Source: Paracidovorax anthurii
GTDB lineage: Bacteria > Pseudomonadota > Gammaproteobacteria > Burkholderiales > Burkholderiaceae_C
Length of the DNA: 52,203 nt
Direction of reading: 5' to 3'
Assembly: GCF_003269065.1 (NCBI RefSeq)
Contig: NZ_QLTA01000039.1
Location: forward strand, 1 to 52,203
Shown here: positions 1-8,529 of the stretch, one piece after another
Layout of the letters: each line of letters begins with the position of its first letter
Position numbering within the stretch: the first letter of the stretch is position 1
Program-made: the position numbers and the translations under genes
Notes under the pieces: model-generated
What the model was told of the DNA's origin: nothing
The model's database searches: none
The model's input: only the letters and a program-made list of their open reading frames with translations

Positions 1-2
1 CC

Positions 3-158
3 ACACCGGGCACGCTGCCCCAACGGCTGGATCAGTTGCTGCAACAGGCCCACTACTTCGTCCTACCGCCACGGCGACCTGAGCGAACCTACCCGCGCGA
101 GGTCAAAAACAGAGCGCACAAGTTCCCAACGAAAAAATGCCAGTCAGCTGTTAACTGA
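3..158 (+). CDS. IS4-family transposase, C-terminal fragment (cut by window edge)
   Basis: The frame is open from the window edge to a TGA at 156-158 and encodes 51 residues. The end, with ERTYPREVK then KFPTKK, is the basic C-terminal tail typical of IS4-family DDE transposases. The catalytic core would lie outside the window, so I cannot say whether the element is intact. The last codons run into the hairpin at 137-165. Recognition rests on the short tail only. Confidence 0.6.
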   Translation, partial: TPGTLPQRLDQLLQQAHYFVLPPRRPERTYPREVKNRAHKFPTKKCQSAVN

Positions 159-165
159 CTGGCAT
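131..165 (-). terminator. Rho-independent terminator behind cheW
   Basis: ATGCCAGTCAG (137-147) and CTGACTGGCAT (155-165) form a perfect 11-bp stem with a 7-nt loop. On the minus strand the stem is followed by a run of T (complement of the A-run at 132-137). This makes a good terminator for the minus-strand cheW gene ending at 207. It also overlaps the last codons of the transposase fragment, so it may serve both strands. Confidence 0.75.
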
Positions 166-206
166 TGCCCCGAGGGGCCCGTGCGGGAGGTGGCCGCGGG
201 CGCGGC

Positions 207-716
207 TCAGGTGGAGGCGACCGAGCGCACCATGCCCATCTCGGCGCTGCTCAGCAGCGACTCGATGTCCATCACGATCAGCATGCGCTCACCCACGGTG
301 GCGATGCCGGTGACGAAGGCCGAGTCCACCTGGCCCTGGAACTGCGGCGCGGGGCGGATCGCGTCGGCCGAGAGCTCCACCACGTCGGCCACCGCATCCA
401 CGACCGCGCCGAGTACCGTGCCGCCCACGTTCAGGATGATGACGACGGTGAAGTCGGTGTATTCCGCCTTGGCGCAATGGAGCTTCAGGCGCAGGTCCAC
501 GATGGGGACGATCACGCCGCGCAGGTCGATCACGCCCTTGATGAACTCCGGCGCGTGGGCCATGCGCGTGGGCTGCTCGTAGGAGCGGATCTCCTGCACG
601 CGCAGGATGTCGATGCCGTATTCCTCCTGGCCCAGCCGGAACGTGAGGTACTCGGCGGGCGGGAGGGCGGCGGCGCCACCGGAGCGGTGTTGGGCAGAGC
701 TGGGAGTTGACAGCAT
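207..716 (-). CDS. cheW: CheW-like chemotaxis coupling protein
   Basis: CheW proteins link chemoreceptors to the kinase CheA in the cytoplasm. The 169-residue product has the family core: YLTFRLGQEEYGIDILRVQE near residue 22, then GVIDLRGVIVPIVDLR, where CheW usually has N-x-R-G, and a C-terminal GERMLIVMDIE strand. I chose the ATG at 716 because AAGGA lies 7 nt upstream. A longer frame reaches 797, with another ATG at 731, but has no comparable ribosome site. No cheA, receptor or flagellar gene is nearby, so this is an orphan copy that may serve a dedicated receptor elsewhere. The gene ends before a strong terminator at 131-165. Confidence 0.85.
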   Translation of the reverse strand: MLSTPSSAQHRSGGAAALPPAEYLTFRLGQEEYGIDILRVQEIRSYEQPTRMAHAPEFIKGVIDLRGVIVPIVDLRLKLHCAKAEYTDFTVVIILNVGGTVLGAVVDAVADVVELSADAIRPAPQFQGQVDSAFVTGIATVGERMLIVMDIESLLSSAEMGMVRSVAST

Positions 717-834
717 GGCGGAGTCCTTCATGAAGCGGTACGGATGCGGCGTCACCCAAGGTGCTGCGGCGCGACCCACGGATTGTCGGGCCAGCATAGC
801 AGTCCACCTGTTACTCGTGGTGACATTTACGTGT

Positions 835-849
835 TTCCCCCAGGGGGAA
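835..849. promoter_or_regulatory. 15-bp dyad TTCCCCCAGGGGGAA upstream of cheW
   Basis: A perfect dyad with 7-nt arms around a central A lies in the 201-bp gap between cheW and scoB. Such a short centre cannot form an RNA hairpin loop, so a protein-binding site is more likely than a terminator. The binding protein is unknown. Confidence 0.3.
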
Positions 850-917
850 TTCCGCGAACCGGAGCGGCCGGGCCGGTCGATGTTTCACAAAACCGACATG
901 CCCGGGCCGCGTCCATG

Positions 918-1559
918 TCACTGCGGCAGCAGGGTCACGCCGGTCTTGGCCTGCAGGGCCTCGAAGCTCACGCCCGGCGCCAGCTCGACCACCTGGAGCC
1001 CGCGCGGCGTCACGTCCAGCACGGCCAGGTCGGTGATGATGCGGTCCACCACGGCCACGCCGGTCAGCGGCAGCGTGCATTCGGGCAGGATCTTCAGGTC
1101 CTCGGTGCCGTCCTTCTTGCGGGCCACGTGCTCCATGAGCACGATCACGCGCTTGACGCCGGCCACGAGGTCCATGGCGCCGCCCATGCCCTTGACCATC
1201 TTGCCGGGGATCATCCAGTTGGCGAGGTCGCCCCGCTCGCTGACCTGCATGGCGCCCAGGATGGAGAGGTTGATCTTGCCGCCGCGGATCATCGCGAACG
1301 ACTGGTCGCTGCCGAAGATGGACGAGCCCGGGATCGTCGTCACGGTCTGCTTGCCGGCGTTGATGAGGTCGGCATCCACCGCGTCCTCGGTCGGGAACGC
1401 GCCGATGCCCAGCATGCCGTTCTCGGACTGCAGCCACACTTCCTTGGCGCCCGTGTGGTTGGCCACCAGCGTGGGGATGCCGATGCCGAGGTTCACGTAG
1501 AAGCCGTCTTCCAGCTCCTGCGCCGCGCGCGCGGCCATCTGGTCTTGGGTCCAGGGCAT
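918..1559 (-). CDS. scoB: 3-oxoacid CoA-transferase subunit B
   Basis: This is the beta subunit of a family I CoA-transferase (succinyl-CoA:3-ketoacid type), which moves CoA onto a 3-oxo acid such as acetoacetate through a glutamyl-CoA thioester. The 213-residue product has the normal family length. It carries [10 protein letters not shown] near residue 44, whose glutamate is the catalytic residue of the family, and the glycine-rich [10 protein letters not shown] segment. It starts 1 nt after the scoA stop, so the two are co-translated. The exact acyl acceptor (acetoacetate or 3-oxoadipate) cannot be fixed from sequence alone. Confidence 0.9.
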   Translation of the reverse strand: MPWTQDQMAARAAQELEDGFYVNLGIGIPTLVANHTGAKEVWLQSENGMLGIGAFPTEDAVDADLINAGKQTVTTIPGSSIFGSDQSFAMIRGGKINLSILGAMQVSERGDLANWMIPGKMVKGMGGAMDLVAGVKRVIVLMEHVARKKDGTEDLKILPECTLPLTGVAVVDRIITDLAVLDVTPRGLQVVELAPGVSFEALQAKTGVTLLPQ

Positions 1560-1560
1560 G

Positions 1561-2373
1561 TCAGGCTCCTTCTTTCTTGTTGGCGGGCACGGTGGGCACC
1601 GGCACTTCGCTGCTGGCGGCGGCCTGCGCGATGACGGCCTGGGCCACCACCTTGGCGGCCACGGGGTCCACCGGCGCGGCGGCGCTCACGGTGCGCTTCT
1701 CGATGCGCTTTTCGGGGTTCGGGTTGTGCACGATGCGGTGCACGTAGATGCCGGGCAGGTGCACGTCGTCGGGGGCGATCTCGCCGGTCTCGACGACCTC
1801 CTCGACCTCCACGATGCAGATCTTGCCGGCCGTGGCCGCGGCGGGGTTGAAGTTGCGCGCCGTGAGGCGGAACTGCAGGTTGCCGGACTTGTCGGCGCGG
1901 TGCGCCTTGACGAGCGACACGTCGGGCACCAGCGAGCGCTCCATCACGTAGGTCTCGCCGTCGAACTCGCGCAGCTCCTTGCCCTCGGCCACGATGGTGC
2001 CCACGCCGGTCTTGGTGAAGAAGGCCGGGATGCCGGCGCCGCCCGCGCGCAGCTTCTCGGCCAGCGTGCCCTGCGGCGTGAACTCCAGCTCCAGCTCGCC
2101 CGCGAGGTACTGGCGCTCGAACTCCTTGTTCTCGCCCACGTAGGAGGAGATCATTTTCCGGATCTGCCGCGTCTCCAGCAGCTTGCCGAGGCCGAAGCCG
2201 TCCACCCCGGCGTTGTTGGAGATGACGGTGAGCTGCTTCGCGCCCGAATCGCGCAGCGCATCGATGAGCGCCTCGGGGATGCCGCACAGCCCGAAGCCGC
2301 CCACGGCCAGCAGTTGGCCATCGGCCACCACCCCTTGCAGGGCGGCGTCCGCGGAAGGAAATAACTTGTTCAC
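1561..2373 (-). CDS. scoA: 3-oxoacid CoA-transferase subunit A
   Basis: This is the alpha subunit partnering scoB. The 270-residue product begins with the coenzyme-A-binding region containing [16 protein letters not shown], and later has YAVPH-region equivalents such as [14 protein letters not shown] typical of the family. I chose the GTG at 2373 because GAGGAG lies 6 nt upstream; an ATG at 2409 lacks such a site. The protein is about 40 residues longer than the usual subunit A. The extra part is an Ala/Val/Pro-rich C-terminal tail ([19 protein letters not shown]...), probably a flexible linker, perhaps left from a fused A-B form. A divergent PAS-LuxR gene likely regulates the pair. Confidence 0.88.
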   Translation of the reverse strand: MNKLFPSADAALQGVVADGQLLAVGGFGLCGIPEALIDALRDSGAKQLTVISNNAGVDGFGLGKLLETRQIRKMISSYVGENKEFERQYLAGELELEFTPQGTLAEKLRAGGAGIPAFFTKTGVGTIVAEGKELREFDGETYVMERSLVPDVSLVKAHRADKSGNLQFRLTARNFNPAAATAGKICIVEVEEVVETGEIAPDDVHLPGIYVHRIVHNPNPEKRIEKRTVSAAAPVDPVAAKVVAQAVIAQAAASSEVPVPTVPANKKEGA

Positions 2374-2489
2374 ACCGGTCTCCTCAGTTGGAAAAGTGCA
2401 TGGGTCCATGAAGGGCGCGCGGCGCGCCGGCGGCCGCGGAGCCCGCCCCGCGCCGGCGATGCGCCGGTGCGCGGGACTCGGGCTACGAT

Positions 2490-2499
2490 ACTACGTAGT
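2490..2499. promoter_or_regulatory. Palindrome ACTACGTAGT between scoAB and its divergent regulator
   Basis: A perfect 10-bp palindrome is followed by a related half at 2505-2511 (AGGTAGT). It lies in the 162-bp gap between scoA and the regulator gene, which is otherwise GC-rich but locally AT-rich here. I infer an operator or promoter element for the divergent pair; no binding data are available. Confidence 0.4.
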
Positions 2500-2535
2500 T
2501 TCATAGGTAGTTTTTCGTAAAGAGTAGCACCGAGC

Positions 2536-3078
2536 ATGGAGATCGATTACCGCCTCGCCTTCGACATGGCCCCGGTGGGGCTCGTGCTGTCGCGCAACCG
2601 CGCCATGGTGGACTGCAACCGCCACGTCTGCGAGATGTTCCGCGCCTCGCGCGAGGTGCTGATCGGGCAGTCGTTCCAGATCCTCTACCCCAGCGCCAAC
2701 GAGTACGAGCGCCAGGGCGCGCGCATGGCGCCGATCCTGAACGCGCGCGGCTTCTATGCCGACGACCGCATCATGAAGCGCACCGATGGCGAGGTGTTCT
2801 GGTGCCACGTCTCGGGCCGCACGCTCGACCGCGCGGCGCCGCACGCGTCGGGCATCTGGAGCTTCGAGGACCTGAGCGCGCGGCGCCCCGTGAAGGCCGA
2901 GCTGACGGGCCGCGAGCGCGAGGTGGCGGCGCGGCTGCTGGAGGGCATGACCTCCAAGGAGATCGGCCGCACGCTCGGCATCAGCCACCGCACGGTGGAG
3001 ATCTACCGCGCGCGGCTGATGCGCAAGTACGGCGCCAGGGCGGCGGCGGACCTGGTGCACAAGCTCGTCGCGGGCTGA
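2536..3078 (+). CDS. PAS-domain LuxR-family transcriptional regulator
   Basis: The 180-residue product has an N-terminal PAS fold (about residues 5-110, with GLVLSRNRAMVDCN and GQSFQILYP) and a C-terminal LuxR helix-turn-helix (about 120-178) carrying LTGREREVAARLLEGMTSKE and SHRTVEIYRARLMRKY. There is no phosphoacceptor receiver domain, so the signal is probably sensed by the PAS domain itself. It is transcribed divergently from scoAB across a gap holding an ACTACGTAGT palindrome, which suggests control of the CoA-transferase operon. The ligand is unknown. Confidence 0.85.
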   Translation: MEIDYRLAFDMAPVGLVLSRNRAMVDCNRHVCEMFRASREVLIGQSFQILYPSANEYERQGARMAPILNARGFYADDRIMKRTDGEVFWCHVSGRTLDRAAPHASGIWSFEDLSARRPVKAELTGREREVAARLLEGMTSKEIGRTLGISHRTVEIYRARLMRKYGARAAADLVHKLVAG

Positions 3079-3098
3079 CGCCGCGCGGCCCGGCACCG

Positions 3099-4379
3099 TC
3101 AGTGCAGCTTGAGGCGGCCCGACACGCGCTGCTGCAGCAGCCGCGCCAGCGCCAGCACCGCCGTCTTGCCCATGCCCAGGATCGCGCGGTGGTGGTTGAG
3201 GTGCAGCGAGATGTACATCCACTTGGCGATGAGCCCCTCCACGAAGAAGTTGCGGCCCATCAGCCCGCCCATGAGGTTGCCCACGCCCTTGTTGTCGCCC
3301 AGCGAGACCAGCGAGCCGAAGTCGCGGTACGCGAAGGGCTCGGTGATCTCGTGTTCGCGCAGCATGGCCGCGAGCACGCGGGCCAGGTAGTCGGCCTGCT
3401 GGTGCGCCGCCTGGGCACGCGCGGGCACGGTCTTGCCGTCCACCCACGGGCAGGCCGCGCAGTCGCCGAACGCATAGATGCCCGGCTCGGACGTGCGCAG
3501 GCGATCGTCCACCACGAACTGGTTGAGGCCGTTCACCGCGAGCCCCATGCGCGCATTGGAATCCGCCGCCTTGATGCCCGCAGCCCACACGATCATCTCG
3601 GCGGGGATGGCGCCCGCCGGCGTGACCAGCTCGCCCCGCCGGATCTCGGTCACGCGGGTGCCCGTGCGGATCTGGACCTGCTTGCGCTGCAGCGCCAGGC
3701 TCGCCTGCGCGGAGATCTTCTCGGGCAGCCCGCCGAGGATGCGCGGCCCGCCCTCGACCAGCGTGATGTCGAGCCGGAACCGCTGGCCCGTGCCCAGGCT
3801 CTCCTGGATCTCGGCATGGGCCTCCAGCAGCTCGGCCGACAGCTCCACGCCGGTGGCCCCTCCGCCCACGATGGCCACGCCCAGCGAGCGGTTCTCGGAG
3901 AACGCCGCGCGCGCGCAGGCGGCGAGCCAGTCGGCATGGAAGTGCTGCGCATCGCGCACGTTCTCCAGCAGGTAGGCGTGCCCGATGCCGGGGGTGCCGA
4001 ACGCGTTGGAGCCGCTGCCGATCGCCAGCACCAGCCGCGTGAAGCTCACCACGCGCTGCGGCACGATGACCTCGCCCTCGGTATCGAGGATCTCCGACAG
4101 GGTGAGGGCCTTGCGCGCGGCGTCCAGCGCCGAGAGCTCGCCCATCGCGAAGCTGAAATGGTTGCGGCGCGCCAGCACCGTGTAGGAGAGGCCCTCCTGG
4201 TGGGCATCGAGCGTGCCCGCCGCGACCTCGTGCAGCGTGGGCTTCCAGATGTGGAAGGGACTGCGGTCCACCAGCAGGACCCGCTCGCGGCCCAGGCGCT
4301 GCCCGAGGCTGCGGCCCAGGCGCGCGGCCAGTTCCAGCCCGCCCGCGCCCCCCCCGACGATCACGATATCGAAGTGCAT
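3099..4379 (-). CDS. ndh: Type II NADH dehydrogenase (NAD(P)/FAD-dependent oxidoreductase)
   Basis: NDH-2 enzymes oxidise NADH and reduce quinone at the membrane without pumping protons. The 426-residue product shows the FAD Rossmann motif IVIVGGGAGGLELAARLG at the N-terminus, a second dinucleotide motif AIVGGGATGVELSAELLEA near residue 165 for NADH, and the FAD-contacting YAFGDCAACPW near 300. The C-terminal part (after about 380) is amphipathic and is the usual membrane-contact region. It converges on the PAS-LuxR gene and stands alone. Close relatives include sulfide:quinone reductases, but the lack of obvious paired redox cysteines favours NDH-2. Confidence 0.85.
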   Translation of the reverse strand: MHFDIVIVGGGAGGLELAARLGRSLGQRLGRERVLLVDRSPFHIWKPTLHEVAAGTLDAHQEGLSYTVLARRNHFSFAMGELSALDAARKALTLSEILDTEGEVIVPQRVVSFTRLVLAIGSGSNAFGTPGIGHAYLLENVRDAQHFHADWLAACARAAFSENRSLGVAIVGGGATGVELSAELLEAHAEIQESLGTGQRFRLDITLVEGGPRILGGLPEKISAQASLALQRKQVQIRTGTRVTEIRRGELVTPAGAIPAEMIVWAAGIKAADSNARMGLAVNGLNQFVVDDRLRTSEPGIYAFGDCAACPWVDGKTVPARAQAAHQQADYLARVLAAMLREHEITEPFAYRDFGSLVSLGDNKGVGNLMGGLMGRNFFVEGLIAKWMYISLHLNHHRAILGMGKTAVLALARLLQQRVSGRLKLH

Positions 4380-4440
4380 GCGTCAGTCACCTTTTTGTTG
4401 CGTTGCATCAAGTGTATGCACGCACAGGGCCGGCGAACGC

Positions 4441-5373
4441 TCAGAGACCCCTGGCTTCACTGGGACGGTGCAGCGGCAGGCCCGCAGTGTCCACCACGGC
4501 GCGCAGGATCTGCCCGTGCGTGGAATCGGTCACGTACAGCGTGCGCCGCTCCGGCCCGCCGAACGCCAGGTTGGTGATGGAGCTGCCGGGCGCGCCGCGC
4601 AGCACCTCCACCGGCTCGGCCCGGCCGTTGAGCACCCAGACCCAGCCCAGGCCCGGGTTGGCGACGCACAGCCGGCCCCCGGCGTCCACGGCCAGGCCGT
4701 CCGGGCCGCTGGGGCCGTAGGAGGTGAAGAAACGGCCCACCTTGGCCACGCTGCCGTCGGGCAGCAGCGGCACCCGCCACACGCCGTTGTCCCGGGTGAC
4801 GGCCAGGTAGAGCACCCGCTCGTCGGGCGACAGCGCCACGCCGTTGGGGCTGGGCACGTTGGCCAGCAGCAGGTCGAGCCGCCCGTCCGGGCGCAGGCGG
4901 TACAGGCGCCCGCTCGGGTCGTGCAGGCCGCTCTGGCCCTGGTCGGTGAAATAGAGGTTGCCGGCGCTGTCGAACACCAGATCGTTCACGCCCTTGAAGC
5001 GCTCACTGTTGCGGCGCTCCAGGAAGGGCGTGACGCGGCCGCTCGCCACGTCCAGCCGCATGAGGCCGTTCTTGTAGTCGGCGATCAGCAGCGTGCCCGC
5101 ATCGAGGAACTTCATGCCGTTGGGCTCGCCGTCGTATTCGGCCACCAGCGCCCAGGCGCCCTCGGGGTCGATGCGGAAGATGCGCCCCCAGGGGATGTCG
5201 GCCACATAGAGGTTGCCGTCGCCGTCGAACACCGGCCCTTCGAGGAACGAGTCGGTGACGGCGCCGCCGCGGTTGGCGTCGGCCCAGGCGCTGCGCTCGC
5301 GGCGGCGCCAGTGCTCGGGCAGGGACGTGAAGGGCTCCAGTGCGCGGACGCACGGCGGTTGCAGCAGAAACAT
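4441..5373 (-). CDS. SMP-30/gluconolactonase-family lactonase
   Basis: This is a six-bladed beta-propeller metal-dependent hydrolase that opens sugar-acid or similar lactones. The 310-residue product carries the expected metal-ligand strands: EGPVFDGDGNLYVAD (Glu), NDLVFDSAGNLYFTD (Asn), SPNGVALSPDERVLYL (Asn) and GPDGLAVDAGGRL (Asp). I start it at the ATG at 5373, preceded by AGGAAAG. The longer frame to 5691 is antisense to the next gene. It is the last gene of the operon running from 14413, suggesting that the operon degrades a compound that passes through a lactone. No signal peptide is seen. Confidence 0.85.
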   Translation of the reverse strand: MFLLQPPCVRALEPFTSLPEHWRRRERSAWADANRGGAVTDSFLEGPVFDGDGNLYVADIPWGRIFRIDPEGAWALVAEYDGEPNGMKFLDAGTLLIADYKNGLMRLDVASGRVTPFLERRNSERFKGVNDLVFDSAGNLYFTDQGQSGLHDPSGRLYRLRPDGRLDLLLANVPSPNGVALSPDERVLYLAVTRDNGVWRVPLLPDGSVAKVGRFFTSYGPSGPDGLAVDAGGRLCVANPGLGWVWVLNGRAEPVEVLRGAPGSSITNLAFGGPERRTLYVTDSTHGQILRAVVDTAGLPLHRPSEARGL

Positions 5374-5413
5374 GGGGGGTGTCTTTCCTGGCTTGGTTGC
5401 GTTCAGGCGGAAT

Positions 5414-6298
5414 TCAGGGGCCGAAGCCATAGAGCCGCGCCGGGTTGTCCACGAGGATGCCGTCCATCGCGGCGTCCGAGCCGGCCCAGGCGCGCAGCAG
5501 GTCAACCAGGGCGGCATCGTCCACGGTGCCCGGCGCCTCGGTGGTGTGGGGCCAGTCGCTGCCCCACACCAGCCGCTCGGGCGCGGCCCGCACCAGCGCG
5601 CGGCCCAGGGGCAGCGTGTCGGCATACGTGGGGCCCTGCACGGCGGAGCGCATGTAAGCGCCCGAGAGCTTGACCCAGGTGTTGCCGCCATCCAGCAGCC
5701 GGCGCAGCACGCCGAAGGCCTCGGCGGAGGGCCCCTCGGCCGGATCGATGCGGCCCAGGTGGTCGATCACGAGCGGCACCGGCAGGGCCTGCAGCACGGG
5801 CGCCAGCGCGACGATCTGTTCCGGGTGCGCGAACACCTGGATATGCCACCCCAGCCGCGCCACCTTGCGCGCCAGCGTGGCCAGCATTCGCGGCGTGGTC
5901 TCGCCCCAGGACTGCGGCGAGACGAAGTTCACGCGCAGCCCGCACACGCGGCGCGCGGCCAGGCGGTCCAGCTCCGCATCGTCCACGTCCTCGCCCACCA
6001 CGGCCACGCCGCGCGCGGCGTCGCCCAGCTGGTCCAGCGCATCGAGCGTGCAGGCGTTGCCGGTGCCGTAGGTGGACGGCGTGACCACCACCGCGCGCGA
6101 CGTGCCCAGGCGCTGCTGCAGTTGCCGGTAGGCGGCCACGGGGGCCTCGGGCGGCGTGCGCGTCCAGTGCGGCGAGGGCGCGAAGCGCGCATCGAAGATG
6201 TGCATGTGGCTGTCGCAGGCCAGCGGCGGCAGCGCCCGCGACGGCAGCGCCACGCCCGCCGAATGCGGCACGGGCGCGGACAGGGGAGGCCGGTTCAT
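5414..6298 (-). CDS. TIM-barrel amidohydrolase, COG3618 type (LigI-like lactonase)
   Basis: The 294-residue product has the metal-binding HxH in DSHMHIFD near residue 30, VIDHLGR at mid-barrel and the final aspartate in WGSDWPHT, the pattern of the COG3618 group that includes 2-pyrone-4,6-dicarboxylate hydrolase and sugar-acid lactonases. It starts 6 nt after the preceding tctC gene stops, so the two are co-translated. A second copy of the same family lies at 12430-13365, also just after a tctC gene. The substrate is not readable, but with an RraA aldolase and a dehydrogenase in the operon a carboxylated lactone is reasonable. Confidence 0.85.
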   Translation of the reverse strand: MNRPPLSAPVPHSAGVALPSRALPPLACDSHMHIFDARFAPSPHWTRTPPEAPVAAYRQLQQRLGTSRAVVVTPSTYGTGNACTLDALDQLGDAARGVAVVGEDVDDAELDRLAARRVCGLRVNFVSPQSWGETTPRMLATLARKVARLGWHIQVFAHPEQIVALAPVLQALPVPLVIDHLGRIDPAEGPSAEAFGVLRRLLDGGNTWVKLSGAYMRSAVQGPTYADTLPLGRALVRAAPERLVWGSDWPHTTEAPGTVDDAALVDLLRAWAGSDAAMDGILVDNPARLYGFGP

Positions 6299-6304
6299 GC
6301 GCGC

Positions 6305-7273
6305 TCAGTCCAGCTGGATGTGGCACTGGCGCACCACGGCGCCCCACTTGGCCTCTTCCTTCTTGAGGAAGGTGGCGAACTCCGCCGGCGTGGAGCCGAT
6401 GGGTTTGGCGCCCAGGTCGCCCAGGCGCTGCTTTACCTCGTCTTCATTCAGCACCTCCACCAGCGCCTTGTGCAGTTGCGCCGCCACGGGGGCGGGCGTG
6501 CCGGCCGGCAGCAGCACGCCGTTCCACTCGTAGGCCTCGTAGCCGGGGATGGCCGCTTCCGCCACGGTGGGCACGTCGGGCAGGCGCGGCGAGCGCTCAG
6601 GGGCCGAGATCGCCAGCGCCCGCAGCTTGCCGCCCGCCACCAGCGGGTACGACGCCGCGATGGTGCCGAACATGAAGTCCACCTGCCCGCCCATCACGTC
6701 GGCGATCGCCGGGCCGCCGCTCTTGTAGGGCACGTGCACCATGTCCAGCTGGAGCTTCTGGCGGAACAGCTCCGAGGCCAGCCGCTGCACCGTGCCGCTG
6801 CCGCCCGAGGCGAAGTTGATCTTGCCGGGCTGGGCCCTGGACTTGGCGACGAGATCACCCACGCTCTTGAACGGCGAGTCGGCCTTGACGATCAGCACGT
6901 TGGGCGCCAGCAGCACCAGCGACAGCGGCTGCAGCGCGTTGGCGGCATAGGGCATTTTGGCGAACAGGTGCGGGTTGATGGAATACGGCGTGGCGTCGTA
7001 GAGCATGGTGTAGCCGTCCGCCGGTGCCTTGGCCACGAAAGCCGCGCCGATGGTGCCGCTCGCGCCGGGCTTGTTGTCCACGATCACCGACGTGCCCAGC
7101 TTCGCGCCCATGCGGCTGGCGAGCACGCGCGCCACGGCGTCGGCCGCGCCGCCCGGCGCATAGGGCACGACCATGGTGATGGTGCGTTCGGGAAAGGCGG
7201 CGTGCGCCGTGGCGCCGGCCAGGGCGCAGGCGGCCAGCAGGCCGCGGGCGAAGGTCTTGAGGATCTTGTGCAT
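6305..7273 (-). CDS. TctC/Bug-family periplasmic substrate-binding protein
   Basis: These proteins bind small carboxylated solutes for tripartite tricarboxylate transporters. The 322-residue product has an N-terminal Sec signal peptide ending near TAHA, then the family start FPERTITMVVPYAPGGAADA, the GTIGAAFVAKAPADGYT segment, and VPYKSGGPAIADVMGGQVD. No TctA or TctB membrane subunits are in the window, so it must use a remote permease or act as a sensor protein. It is the third of three consecutive tctC genes and is closely coupled to the amidohydrolase downstream. Confidence 0.9.
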   Translation of the reverse strand: MHKILKTFARGLLAACALAGATAHAAFPERTITMVVPYAPGGAADAVARVLASRMGAKLGTSVIVDNKPGASGTIGAAFVAKAPADGYTMLYDATPYSINPHLFAKMPYAANALQPLSLVLLAPNVLIVKADSPFKSVGDLVAKSRAQPGKINFASGGSGTVQRLASELFRQKLQLDMVHVPYKSGGPAIADVMGGQVDFMFGTIAASYPLVAGGKLRALAISAPERSPRLPDVPTVAEAAIPGYEAYEWNGVLLPAGTPAPVAAQLHKALVEVLNEDEVKQRLGDLGAKPIGSTPAEFATFLKKEEAKWGAVVRQCHIQLD

Positions 7274-7321
7274 GGGAATGTCTCCAGGGATTGAAATGGG
7301 TTCAGGGGGCGCCCGCGGGCA

Positions 7322-8314
7322 TCAATCGGCCTGCAGGCCGAGCTCGCTGGCGACGCGCGTGTAGGCATCGGCCTCCTGCCGCACCTGCCGGGCGAAGGGC
7401 TCGCCGCAGCGCAGCGACGCCTCCATCCCCAGGCCGCGCAGCTTTTCGGCCGTCGCATCGCTGCGCGCGAAGGCCGTGGCCACGCGCTCCAGCACCTGCA
7501 CCACGGCCGGCGGCGTGCCCGCGGGGGCCAGCACGCCGTACCAGGCGTCCGCGGAAAACGCCTTGCCGCCCGCCTGCTCGAACGTGGGCACCTGGGGCAG
7601 CAGCGAGGAGCGCTGCGGCGACGCCACGGCCAGCGCCGCCAGCTTGCCGCCCTGCACCTGCGCGAGCACCGAGCCCAGCGTGGCGAAGGAGCTGTCCAGC
7701 TGCCCGCCCAGCAGGTCGGTCACCAGCGGCGCAGCCCCCTTGTAGGGCACATGGTTGAACCGCAGCCCGTTGGCGCGCGCGAACATCTCGGTGGCGAAAT
7801 GGCCCGAACTGCCCACACCGGGCGAGCCGGCCGTGACGCGCCCCGGGGCCTCGCGCACCTTCTGCAGGAAGTCGGCCAGCGAGCGCACGGGCAGCGAGGG
7901 GCCCGCCACCAGGACCGTCGGGCTGGTGGCCACCGTGCACACGGGCAGGAAGGACTTCACCGCGTCGAACTTCACCCGCGTGCTGTAGAGCGCGGGGATC
8001 ATCGTGTGGTTGGTGGCGCCGAAAAGCAGCGTGTAGCCGTCGGCGGGCGCGCCGGCCACGGCCTGGGCGGCCAGGATGGTGTTGGCGCCCGGCTTGTTGT
8101 CCACGACGAAGGGCTGGCCCAGCGCCCGGCCGGCCTGCTCCGCGAAGGCGCGGGCCACCACGTCGGTGGGGCCGCCGGCGGCAAAGCCCACCACGAGCCG
8201 CACGGGCTTGGCGGGATAGCCCTCCGCCTGCGCGAAGCCCGTGCCAAACGCTACCAAAAACATAGCAAACAATGCAGATTTCACGGCGACATGGCTGCGA
8301 TCTGGCTTGAACAT
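7322..8314 (-). CDS. TctC/Bug-family periplasmic substrate-binding protein
   Basis: The 330-residue product has a signal peptide (MFKPDRSHVAVKSALFAMFL..., cleavage near FAQA), then YPAKPVRLVVGFAAGGPTDV, the family's first strand and solute loop, and HVPYKGAAPLVTDLLGGQLD. It differs from its neighbours in the solute loops (FAAGGPTD rather than PYAPGGAAD), so it probably binds a different ligand. It is 48 nt upstream of the next tctC gene and is separated from the one above by 215 bp carrying a REP-like repeat at 8492-8516, so a weak internal break in the operon is possible. Confidence 0.9.
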   Translation of the reverse strand: MFKPDRSHVAVKSALFAMFLVAFGTGFAQAEGYPAKPVRLVVGFAAGGPTDVVARAFAEQAGRALGQPFVVDNKPGANTILAAQAVAGAPADGYTLLFGATNHTMIPALYSTRVKFDAVKSFLPVCTVATSPTVLVAGPSLPVRSLADFLQKVREAPGRVTAGSPGVGSSGHFATEMFARANGLRFNHVPYKGAAPLVTDLLGGQLDSSFATLGSVLAQVQGGKLAALAVASPQRSSLLPQVPTFEQAGGKAFSADAWYGVLAPAGTPPAVVQVLERVATAFARSDATAEKLRGLGMEASLRCGEPFARQVRQEADAYTRVASELGLQAD

Positions 8315-8491
8315 TCCGTCTTTCTCCCTTCAGTTCTTCATGGTGCATGCATCACCCGCGGTGCATGAAACCGGCGCTGCGCCACCCGCCAGAAGGCCGC
8401 GGAGCAGGCCAGGCCCGCGGACGCCGCGCCAGGGCCGCCCCGCCGCGCTGGCGGCGTCCCCCTCCCGCATCGCATCGCGGGGCGAGAGAGG

Positions 8492-8516
8492 GGAAGGCGC
8501 GAAGCGCCACAGGGGG
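8492..8516 (-). repeat. REP-like dispersed repeat, copy 1
   Basis: This 25-bp block is identical, in inverted orientation, to 31348-31372. It contains the small hairpin GGCGC-GAA-GCGCC. It lies in the 215-bp gap between two tctC genes. I recall similar blocks being frequent in Acidovorax intergenic DNA; here I see two copies directly. Confidence 0.6.
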
Positions 8517-8529
8517 CTGTGGTTGCCCT

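Noticed and set aside
5213-7294. A 693-codon open frame on the plus strand
   Set aside because: Antisense to the amidohydrolase and tctC genes; arginine/histidine-rich with no motif.
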